A stretch of DNA of 64,000 nt from Oscillospiraceae bacterium (GTDB taxonomy: Bacteria > Bacillota > Clostridia > Oscillospirales > QAMX01). Below are positions 17,110-24,170 of the stretch, piece after piece. The first letter of the stretch is position 1. Every line of letters begins with the position of its first letter. The position numbers and the translations under genes were made by a program. Under the pieces are notes generated by a model that was not told where the DNA came from, did no database searches, and was given only the letters and a program-made list of their open reading frames with translations. The stretch lies in assembly GCA_015067825.1 (NCBI GenBank), contig SVLQ01000012.1, positions 1 to 64,000 of the forward strand, read 5' to 3'.

Positions 17110-18846
17110 ATGGATGAACTGCATCGACAATCGAATATCGAACGCTACTTGATGCGGGCTGTGGCGGCGTGGCTGATGGCCGTCGGCATCGCGTCCATCC
17201 TGACGCCGTGGGGTCAAACCGGCGGCAGCGCGGCGACGATCATTGTGTTTACTGCGGTCTGTGCCGCATTTCTGACGGCTGCGGTGTTTCTTTCGCGGCA
17301 TCCGCAGGCCGATACACGCCTCTTTTTCGCTGCGGCGGTGTTTGTGGCGGTTGCGCACGCCGGCGAACTGGACGACCCGTATTTTGCGTTTTTGGCCGCA
17401 GGAGTTTTGCTGCTGCTCGGGTGGCTGCTGGCGGTGCGTGGACGGCTGACGGTGCGGCTGCTGCAGATCTCCACGCAAACGGCCAATATCAGCATTGCGG
17501 TGATGGCAGCCCTGCTGTTTTTCTTCCTTGCTGTGCTGACCACGTTGCGCTATCTCTGCTATTATTGCCCGAATTTCGACTTCGGGATCTTCACCAATAT
17601 GTTTTACCACATGCGCACCGACCTGACGCAGACGGTTTCCTGCGAGCGGGATATGCTGATGTCGCATTTTCAGGTGCACATTTCACCGATTTACTACCTG
17701 ATGCTCCCATTTTACGCGCTGTTTCCGTCGCCGATCACGTTGCAGGTACTGCAGGCGGCGATTGTGGCGGCGGGGGTGATTCCGCTGGCGATCCTGGCGA
17801 AAAAACGCGGCCTTGCTCCGGCTGCGGTGGTCGCGGTGGCAGCGGTTTACGTGCTCTATCCGGCGTTTGCCGGCGGCTGTTTTTACGATCTGCATGAGAA
17901 CAAATTCCTGACCGTGCTCATTTTGTCGATGGTCTGCGCCTACGAAACAAAGCGCTTCGGCTGGATGTACCTTTTTGCCGCCTTGACCTTGCTGGTTAAG
18001 GAGGATGCGGCGGTCTACGTGGCGGTCTTTGGGTTGTACCTGCTGGTTGGACGAAGGGCATACCGCCGCGGCACGATCCTTCTGATCGGTGCGGTCGCCT
18101 ATTTTCTCTTTGCGGCGGCGATGCTCGAGTGGTTTGGGCTGGGTGTGATGAGCTGGCGGTATGCGAACATCTCCGACAGCGGTTTGGTCGGCGTCGTCTG
18201 GGCGGTTTTGACCGACCCGGGCAGAGTGCTGGCGGAATGTCTGTCGGCCGAAAAACTGGTCTTTTTGCTGCAAATGATGCTACCGCTGCTCTTTTTGCCC
18301 GTGCTGACCAAGCGTCCGGGAAGGCTTGTGCTGCTGATTCCGCTGGTGCTGGTGAACCTGATGCCCGGCTATGCCAATCAGTATTCGATCGATTTCCAGT
18401 ACACCTACGGTTCCGGCGCGCTACTGTTTTATGCGGCGGTTTTGAACCTTGCCGATCTGCGCGAGCGCACAATGGCGATGGTCGCAGCCGGTGCGGCGAC
18501 GACAGCTTTGGTGCTGGCGTCGGCCTTTACCTGGCCGCGGATCGGGATTGCCTCGATCTACCGCGACAGCCGCGAAACGCGCGCGGCGATCGCCGAGGTG
18601 CTCGCTGAGATTCCTGCCGACGCATCGGTGACAGCCGATACGTTCCTGCTTTCGCATCTGAGCGAGCGGGAGCTGATTTTTGAATACCCCTCGCAGCATC
18701 AAACAGAATACGTTGTTTTGGATTTGCGTTATCTCTACGGCGAGGCGCTGGCGGAGGCTGAGGCGGAACTTGCCGAAAGCGGATATGAATGCGTCTGTCG
18801 CAGAGAATGGGCGGCAGTGTTGTACAAACAGACAGAAACGGAGTGA
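17110..18846 (+). CDS. DUF2079 family multi-spanning membrane protein
   Basis: This 578-residue protein has about twelve hydrophobic helices and the DUF2079 hallmark CPNFDFGIFTNMFYHM after the fourth helix, followed by SHFQVHISPIYYLMLPFYALFP and DLHENKF. The C-terminal hundred residues (ETRAAIAEVLAEIPADASV ... YVVLDLRYL) form a soluble domain typical of the family. DUF2079 proteins resemble GT-C glycosyltransferases in topology, and a role in lipid-linked sugar transfer is sometimes proposed; this is not shown by the sequence. The ATG at 17110 is chosen from the promoter position, although no strong ribosome binding site is seen. Confidence 0.82.
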   Translation: MDELHRQSNIERYLMRAVAAWLMAVGIASILTPWGQTGGSAATIIVFTAVCAAFLTAAVFLSRHPQADTRLFFAAAVFVAVAHAGELDDPYFAFLAAGVLLLLGWLLAVRGRLTVRLLQISTQTANISIAVMAALLFFFLAVLTTLRYLCYYCPNFDFGIFTNMFYHMRTDLTQTVSCERDMLMSHFQVHISPIYYLMLPFYALFPSPITLQVLQAAIVAAGVIPLAILAKKRGLAPAAVVAVAAVYVLYPAFAGGCFYDLHENKFLTVLILSMVCAYETKRFGWMYLFAALTLLVKEDAAVYVAVFGLYLLVGRRAYRRGTILLIGAVAYFLFAAAMLEWFGLGVMSWRYANISDSGLVGVVWAVLTDPGRVLAECLSAEKLVFLLQMMLPLLFLPVLTKRPGRLVLLIPLVLVNLMPGYANQYSIDFQYTYGSGALLFYAAVLNLADLRERTMAMVAAGAATTALVLASAFTWPRIGIASIYRDSRETRAAIAEVLAEIPADASVTADTFLLSHLSERELIFEYPSQHQTEYVVLDLRYLYGEALAEAEAELAESGYECVCRREWAAVLYKQTETE

Positions 18847-18852
18847 AAGACG

Positions 18853-19287
18853 ATGAAAGTTGTTGTAATCGACGGTCAGGGCGGCCGAATCGGCAAGCTG
18901 GTCGTGGAAAAACTGGCAAAGAGCGGGCAATTTGACGGCGAGAAAAACGAACTGATCGCCATCGGCACCAATACGATCGCCACGGCGGCAATGCTCAAGG
19001 CCGGTGCGCCGCTTGGCGCGACCGGCGATAATCCGGCAGCGGTCAACTGCGTCGACGCCGACGTGGTCGTCGGGCCGATCGGCATCATTGCGGCCAATGC
19101 GCTTTTGGGCGAGGTGACGCCGAAAATGGCGTTTGCGGTGGCGAGCTGCCGGGCGCGCAAGCTGCTGATCCCCACGGGGCGGTGCAATATTTCCGTCCCC
19201 GGTATGAACGGCGTTTCGATCGCCGACTGCGTGCAGGCGGCTGTCGACTGGATTTTACAAAACCTGACAGAAAATTTTGCCCGCTGA
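18853..19287 (+). CDS. DUF3842 family protein
   Basis: This 144-residue protein has a Rossmann-like start (VVVIDGQGGRIGK), an IGTNTIAT segment, ADVVVGPIGIIAANALLGEV and LLIPTGRCNISVPG, which is the conserved core of DUF3842, a family common in Clostridia without known function. It lies six bases after the DUF2079 gene and is probably in its operon. Nucleotide or cofactor binding is likely from the glycine pattern. Confidence 0.85.
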   Translation: MKVVVIDGQGGRIGKLVVEKLAKSGQFDGEKNELIAIGTNTIATAAMLKAGAPLGATGDNPAAVNCVDADVVVGPIGIIAANALLGEVTPKMAFAVASCRARKLLIPTGRCNISVPGMNGVSIADCVQAAVDWILQNLTENFAR

Positions 19288-19288
19288 C

Positions 19289-19316
19289 TTGACACTTGCG
19301 CGAAAACCCTTATAAT
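19289..19316 (+). promoter_or_regulatory. Strong sigma-A promoter of the Gfo/Idh/MocA gene
   Basis: TTGACA (19289-19294) and TATAAT (19311-19316) are perfect consensus boxes with a 16-bp spacer, just after the DUF3842 stop. Confidence 0.82.
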
Positions 19317-19384
19317 TATATATGAAGATATCGCACATCAACTCCGATTCGATATTGAACGGGGATAAAGAGGAGAATGGTGTT

Positions 19385-20431
19385 ATGAAAAAGAATCTTG
19401 TTGTTGTCGGTTACGGCGGTATGGGCGGCTGGCATACGCAGCACGCGCTGAAGAGCGATTGCGTCAACCTCGCCGGCGTTTACGACATTCTTCCGGAAAA
19501 GAACGAACTTGCCCGCTCGCGCGGCATTTTTGCATATGATTCGCTGGAAGCGGTTTTGGCCGATCCGAAGGTCGATCTGATCACGATCGCCGTTCCCAAT
19601 GACTTCCACAAAGAGATCGCCGTTGCCGCGCTCAACGCCGGCAAAAACGTCATCTCCGAAAAACCGGTTACGCTCTCGAGCGCCGACCTCAAGGAAATGA
19701 TCGCCGCGGCCAACGCCAACAACCGCGTGTTCTCGGTGCACCAGAACCGCCGTTGGGACGTCGACTTCTTAGCGATGAAGAAAATCTACGACTCCGGCGA
19801 GATCGGCGAAATGTTCACGATCGAATCGCGCATCCACGGTTCGCGCGGCATTCCCAGCGACTGGCGCGGTGAAAAGGAACACGGCGGCGGTATGCTCTAC
19901 GACTGGGGCGTGCACCTCGTCGACCAGATCCTGCAGATCATCAAAGAAGACATCAAAACGATCTACTGCCGTTTTGAGCACCTGACCAACGACGAAGTCG
20001 ACGACGGCTTCAAGCTTGTCATCACCTTCGAAAGCGGCAAAGAAGCCTACGTCGAAGTCGGCACCTATAACTTCGTCGCGATGCCGCGCTTCTATATGCG
20101 TGCCAAAAAGGGCAGCGCCATCATTACCGACTGGCGCGAAAAATGCAAGATCGTTAAATGCAAGGCTTGGCACGAAAGCGAAGTCATCCCGGTGCAGACG
20201 GCTGCCGGCCTCACCAAAACGATGGCCCCGCGCGACAGCGTGACCGTCGACGAATACGAGATCGAACGCCCCGAAAGCGACGTCCACGACTACTACCGCA
20301 ACTTCTGCAAAGCCATCGACGGCGAAGCCACACAGCTTGTCACGCACGAAGAAATGATGAAGGTCATGCGCGTGATGGAAGAAAGCTTCCGCTCGGTCGA
20401 ACTCGGCCAGGTTGTTGAATTCAAACTGTAA
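19385..20431 (+). CDS. Gfo/Idh/MocA family NAD(P)-dependent oxidoreductase
   Basis: This 348-residue dehydrogenase has the N-terminal Rossmann fold (NLVVVGYGGMGGWHTQHAL), the SEKPVTLS motif at about 97-104 with the conserved lysine, and the C-terminal alpha/beta domain with GGGMLYDWGVHLVDQIL, the usual active-site His region of the family. Family members oxidise or reduce inositols, sugars and their derivatives. It has its own promoter and terminator, so the substrate cannot be inferred from neighbours. The ATG at 19385 is preceded by AGAGGAG. Confidence 0.93.
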   Translation: MKKNLVVVGYGGMGGWHTQHALKSDCVNLAGVYDILPEKNELARSRGIFAYDSLEAVLADPKVDLITIAVPNDFHKEIAVAALNAGKNVISEKPVTLSSADLKEMIAAANANNRVFSVHQNRRWDVDFLAMKKIYDSGEIGEMFTIESRIHGSRGIPSDWRGEKEHGGGMLYDWGVHLVDQILQIIKEDIKTIYCRFEHLTNDEVDDGFKLVITFESGKEAYVEVGTYNFVAMPRFYMRAKKGSAIITDWREKCKIVKCKAWHESEVIPVQTAAGLTKTMAPRDSVTVDEYEIERPESDVHDYYRNFCKAIDGEATQLVTHEEMMKVMRVMEESFRSVELGQVVEFKL

Positions 20432-20437
20432 CCGTTT

Positions 20438-20477
20438 CCGGAAGGAGAATGCCTTGGGTATTCTCCTTCCGGTTTTT
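20438..20477 (+). terminator. Rho-independent terminator after the oxidoreductase
   Basis: CCGGAAGGAGAAT (20438-20450) pairs with ATTCTCCTTCCGG (20460-20472), followed by TTTTTC. Confidence 0.92.
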
Positions 20478-20590
20478 CTTTGTTGAAAACAGATAGGCGT
20501 GATGCGTTTTGGGCAAAAACGTTTTGGAGAATTTGCCGCAAATGAAAAACGAATTCTGACAAAAAAATAAGATCATGTCGGAATTTGGGA

Positions 20591-20619
20591 TTGACGGCTT
20601 TTTTGAGAGTTTGTATAAT
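20591..20619 (+). promoter_or_regulatory. Strong sigma-A promoter of the solute-binding lipoprotein
   Basis: TTGACG (20591-20596) and TATAAT (20614-20619) are separated by 17 bp and leave a leader of about 65 nt. The 110 bp before it hold no gene. Confidence 0.82.
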
Positions 20620-20691
20620 AAAAATACAAAGGGGCTTATCGTGTTTTTTTGAGCCGAGCCCCTGAATCGAAACGAAGAAAAGAGGTACGTT

Positions 20692-22275
20692 ATGAAGAAG
20701 AGACTCCTTCCCTTGATCCTCGCGATCATGATGGTTGTGGCGATCTTTGCCGGCTGCGGCGGCTCCGAAGATCCGGCGACCACCACCACGGCTGCAACGA
20801 CGACCGCTGCGACGACGACTGCGGCCACCACGGAAGCGACCACCACGCAGGCTACAACGGCTGCGACGACGACCGCTGCCCCGACGACGGCTGCGACCAC
20901 TCCGGCGACCACCCCGGATCCGTTCGATCTCGCTTACAGCGCTGATTGGGATGCCGAACAGTGGCTTGCTTACGAACAGCAGCTCGACTTTGGCGGCCGT
21001 GTCTTCACGATCGCTGCCGACCTCGGTGACCGTTCGCCGTTTGCCGAAGACGGCACCGGTGATGTCCGCAATGACGAACTCTCCTACGAATGGTACGAAA
21101 TGTGGTGCCAGATCGAAGAAGACCTGAACATCGCGATCGAAATCATCGATGAAATCGGCGATCTCGATGAATTCCTCCCGTGGCTGCTCGCCGGCGATAA
21201 CGTCGCCGACGTCTATAACATCAAGACCCACACCTGGTTCCCGGTCTACGCCAAGGGTGCTCTTGTGAAGTGGAACTCCGATGCGATGCTCGCCAACGGC
21301 CTCGACATCAACAACGAACAGTTCTTCTACCAGCCCTTCACCCACGCTTGGGACATCAACGGCGACACCTACGGTGCCCGTATGGCTTCGAAGTACGTTC
21401 CGCCGGAAGCTGGCTGGGTCATGTACTTCAACAAGGGTCTTGTCGCCTCTGCTGGCTGTGAAGACCTCTACGAAGTCGTCCGCAACGGCGAATGGACCTG
21501 GGATTACTTCCTCGAACTCGCCGGCAACGTCACCAAGGATAACGACGGTGACGGCGTCAACGATACTTGGGGTATCGCCACCGGTTACCTCGGCTTCGGT
21601 GAAGAAGTCCTCCTCAACGGCGGTAAGATCGTTGACTGGGTCGACGGCAAGCTGACCTGTATGATCGACTCCGTCGAAGCCCTCGACACCTACGAATTCC
21701 TCGATAAGGTCGCCGAAAGCGGCTACCTCTGCGAAAACCTCACCGGCGCCAACGCCACCTACAAAGAAGGCCACCAGATGTTCCGCGACAACCAGGTCGG
21801 CTTCCTGTGGTCCGAAATGAGCCGTGCGGTTCGCGGCCTCTCCAGCAGCACCGCCCTCACCGGCGCTTCGATGGATTGGGGCACCGTCCCGACCCCGAAG
21901 GCCAACAAGGATGCGGAATACATGAACATCCTCGGCGGCGTTAAGTACGACGTTATGTTCACCACCAACAAAGAACAGGATGTCTCTGCGCAGATCTATG
22001 CGGCGTTTGCCCGCCGTCACAACGACGTCGACGTCAACAGCTGCCTGACCCGTTACCTGCAGTACGACGAAGACCTCGATTCGCTCGATATGCTCGAAAA
22101 CTACATCTTCGCCAAACCGGTGGCCAACTGGTCCTGGTGCTCCGAAGAACACAACGACACCTACCGTGCCGAAGTCGTTTACAAGATCTTCGACGAAACC
22201 CTTGCTCCGTCGGCTCTTGTTGAAGCCAATCTGCCGGTCCTGCAGAACATCCTCGACCAGCTGATGGGTCAGTAA
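20692..22275 (+). CDS. Extracellular solute-binding lipoprotein (ABC family 1-like)
   Basis: This 527-residue protein has a lipoprotein signal (VVAIFAGCGG, Cys22), then a linker of about 50 residues made almost only of Thr and Ala, then a periplasmic-binding-protein fold with EDLNIAIEIIDEIGD, LLAGDNVADVYN, WTWDYFLELA, DNDGDGVNDTWGI and FRDNQVGFLWSEM, as in carbohydrate-binding lipoproteins of Firmicutes ABC importers. No permease or ATPase genes flank it; it has its own promoter and two hairpins after the stop, so it works with permeases encoded elsewhere. Codon choice is strongly biased (GAA, AAC, CTC, GGC), unlike most neighbours, which suggests high expression. The Thr-rich linker may be glycosylated or act as a stalk. 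Confidence 0.88.
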   Translation: MKKRLLPLILAIMMVVAIFAGCGGSEDPATTTTAATTTAATTTAATTEATTTQATTAATTTAAPTTAATTPATTPDPFDLAYSADWDAEQWLAYEQQLDFGGRVFTIAADLGDRSPFAEDGTGDVRNDELSYEWYEMWCQIEEDLNIAIEIIDEIGDLDEFLPWLLAGDNVADVYNIKTHTWFPVYAKGALVKWNSDAMLANGLDINNEQFFYQPFTHAWDINGDTYGARMASKYVPPEAGWVMYFNKGLVASAGCEDLYEVVRNGEWTWDYFLELAGNVTKDNDGDGVNDTWGIATGYLGFGEEVLLNGGKIVDWVDGKLTCMIDSVEALDTYEFLDKVAESGYLCENLTGANATYKEGHQMFRDNQVGFLWSEMSRAVRGLSSSTALTGASMDWGTVPTPKANKDAEYMNILGGVKYDVMFTTNKEQDVSAQIYAAFARRHNDVDVNSCLTRYLQYDEDLDSLDMLENYIFAKPVANWSWCSEEHNDTYRAEVVYKIFDETLAPSALVEANLPVLQNILDQLMGQ

Positions 22276-22308
22276 TCGACAATTCTCCTCCCATAAAAAT
22301 AGTTTATC

Positions 22309-22339
22309 AAGAGGGCTGTTTCTTTGAAACAGCCCTCTT
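22309..22339 (+). terminator. First hairpin after the solute-binding gene
   Basis: A perfect 14-bp stem (22309-22322 with 22326-22339, three-base loop) lacks a T run. It probably protects the 3' end or assists the next hairpin. Confidence 0.55.
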
Positions 22340-22349
22340 GGCTTGTAAA

Positions 22350-22382
22350 AAAAGCTCCCGGAATCCAATTCCGGGAGCTTTT
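22350..22382. terminator. Bidirectional terminator between two convergent genes
   Basis: AAAAGCTCCCGGAAT (22350-22364) pairs with ATTCCGGGAGCTTTT (22368-22382). T runs on both strands fit ending the solute-binding transcript and, from the other side, the ClC gene that stops at 22387. Confidence 0.85.
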
Positions 22383-22386
22383 GCGT

Positions 22387-23997
22387 TTAGTGTGTGTGCT
22401 GGTGATAGTGGCGGTAATCGGTGATTTTGATCTCATGATCCTTGCCGACCAAACTGGCAAGGAGTGCACAGATTTCGTCCTTGTCGTAGTAACGCGAGCG
22501 GAGAACCAGCGTATCGCCGACGTAGAGGTGTTTTTCGCCGTCGTTATCGGTGTCGGTGCTTTGGTTGTGGGCATGCGTCACGCTGACGACGACCGAGGAT
22601 GCCGGCCAGAGAATATCGCGGATCGGCTTGCCGACGACGAATGCGCCGGGCGAAACCTTCATTTCAAAATAAGCGATGGTGGGCGTACGGCCTTCGTTCT
22701 GCGCTTCCAGCATGTTGTCGAGTGCCTGATCGTAGAAAGGCGTCAGGTGGAAGAGCTCGGTGATGAAGTTGACAGTGAAGATCACCAACGCGACATAGAA
22801 GAGGTCGGTGAACTGGCCGGTCAGCTCCACAAACAGCACGGCGGCCGTCAGCGGAGCGCGCAGTGTGCCGCCGATGAAGGCGCACATGCCGAGCAGTACG
22901 GTCAGGGCGTAGAGTTCCTGAGGCAGTCCGATAGCCGTCAGCAGACGGGCAGCCAACGCGGAGAAGAGTGCGCCGATCGCGAGCGTGGGGATGAAGATAC
23001 CGCCGGTGGCGCCGCTGTCGGTGACAAATAGCATCATTACCAAGCGGATCACCAGCAAGGCTGCCAAAAGGAGCAAGGTCGGGTGCATGGTGATCGCTTC
23101 CAGAATCGTATGGTGGCCACTGTAGATCGCGTCATGCAGCGTGAAGCCGAAGATGCCGACGATGAGGAAGAAGAGCACGAGCTTGACCGGGGCCGAGAGG
23201 AAGCGCTTGAAGTGCTTGTTCAGTGCGCCGAAAAGCGTGATCGAAATATCGAATATGGCGACGGCAATGGCGACGATCAGGCCCAAAAGCAGGAGATACC
23301 CGACGTGGCTGAGGGCAAAGCCGCCGAGCTCGGGCAGGTCAAAGAGCGTGGCGCTCATGCCGTAAATGGCGCAGAGCAGGCGATTGACCCAAGTGGCGGC
23401 GAGAACGGAAACGGAAACCGAAACCACCAGCATCGGCGTAAAGCGTTTGTGGATTTCTTCCAGTGCAAACAGGATGCCTGCGAACGGTGCACCCGTTGCG
23501 ACCGCAAAGCCTGCACCAGCACCGCCGGTCATGACGTAGCGTCCGCGGGCACCAAAGTGGCGTGAGGTGTGTGCGGTCATTGCGCCGAGCGCCGTACCGA
23601 TCAAAACAGCCGGACCCTCGCTGCCGACGGGAACACCGCAGAAAAAGCTGACCATGCTGCCAACGATTGTACCGATCAGCGTTTTAAACCAACGGAAGTG
23701 CAGCATTCCGCGCAGAACGCCTTCACTTCGCGGAATCCCGCCGCCCTTGACTTCGGCAATGTGCTTGTGCAAAAGCCACATGCCCAAAGCAAAGATCACG
23801 AGCGCAGCGAAAACAAGGGCGACATAGAGCGGCGATGTTTTCGCCGTGGCGTAGAGCCAAACAGACGCTTCTTCGGCTTTTTTTGCGCCGAATTTGAAGA
23901 GGAAAATCACAACGCCCGTGATCAAACCACAAGCTGCGCTGAATCCAACGCACGGAACAATGTTTTTCAGATACTCCCGATGTCGATATCGTCTCAA
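22387..23997 (-). CDS. ClC-family anion channel/antiporter with TrkA-C-like domain
   Basis: This protein of about 536 residues has the ClC fold: GGGIPRSEG, GVPVGSEGPAVLIG, GAGFAVATGAPFAGILFALEE and GGTLRAPLTAAVLFVELTG in order, with a C-terminal cytoplasmic RCK_C/TrkA-C-like domain (VGKPIRDILWPASSVVVSVT ... LYVGDTLVLRSR). The gating glutamate position is kept (GSEGP), but the first motif is GGGIP instead of GSGIP, so the anion-binding serine is missing, and the usual arginine of GREGP is serine. Anion choice may therefore differ from chloride. A consensus promoter places the transcript start next to an in-frame GTG at 24051, which would make that start leaderless; I prefer the TTG at 23997, which has AGAAGG upstream. 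Confidence 0.87.
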   Translation of the reverse strand: MRRYRHREYLKNIVPCVGFSAACGLITGVVIFLFKFGAKKAEEASVWLYATAKTSPLYVALVFAALVIFALGMWLLHKHIAEVKGGGIPRSEGVLRGMLHFRWFKTLIGTIVGSMVSFFCGVPVGSEGPAVLIGTALGAMTAHTSRHFGARGRYVMTGGAGAGFAVATGAPFAGILFALEEIHKRFTPMLVVSVSVSVLAATWVNRLLCAIYGMSATLFDLPELGGFALSHVGYLLLLGLIVAIAVAIFDISITLFGALNKHFKRFLSAPVKLVLFFLIVGIFGFTLHDAIYSGHHTILEAITMHPTLLLLAALLVIRLVMMLFVTDSGATGGIFIPTLAIGALFSALAARLLTAIGLPQELYALTVLLGMCAFIGGTLRAPLTAAVLFVELTGQFTDLFYVALVIFTVNFITELFHLTPFYDQALDNMLEAQNEGRTPTIAYFEMKVSPGAFVVGKPIRDILWPASSVVVSVTHAHNQSTDTDNDGEKHLYVGDTLVLRSRYYDKDEICALLASLVGKDHEIKITDYRHYHQHTH

Positions 23998-24059
23998 AAA
24001 GATCGCCTTCTGTTCTAAGTAGTAAAGTAACTGCGGTATATCGCGGCACACTGCGTATT

Positions 24060-24088
24060 ATTATAGAAAAGAATCATGAATTTGTCAA
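24060..24088 (-). promoter_or_regulatory. Consensus sigma-A promoter of the ClC gene
   Basis: The minus strand has TTGACA (24088-24083) and TATAAT (24065-24060), 17 bp apart. Confidence 0.82.
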
Positions 24089-24120
24089 TGGGGTAAATCA
24101 GCAAAGCTGATTTTTGCCGA

Positions 24121-24157
24121 AAAGATCGCCCTGCCTTTCTAGAGAAAGGCAGGGCGG
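24121..24157 (-). terminator. Terminator of the NlpC/P60 gene
   Basis: A perfect 14-bp stem (24128-24141 with 24144-24157) follows the stop at 24171 on the minus strand, with GATCTTTTC after it. The T run is short. Confidence 0.65.
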
Positions 24158-24170
24158 CTTTGGTGTTGGA

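Noticed and set aside
20293-22368. A 691-codon minus-strand frame opposite the solute-binding lipoprotein
   Set aside because: It spans a terminator and a consensus promoter of the opposite strand and has low-complexity sequence opposite the Thr/Ala linker.
24051-24051. GTG at 24051 as start of the ClC gene
   Set aside because: The consensus promoter puts the first transcribed base within a few nucleotides of it, while the TTG at 23997 has a ribosome binding site.
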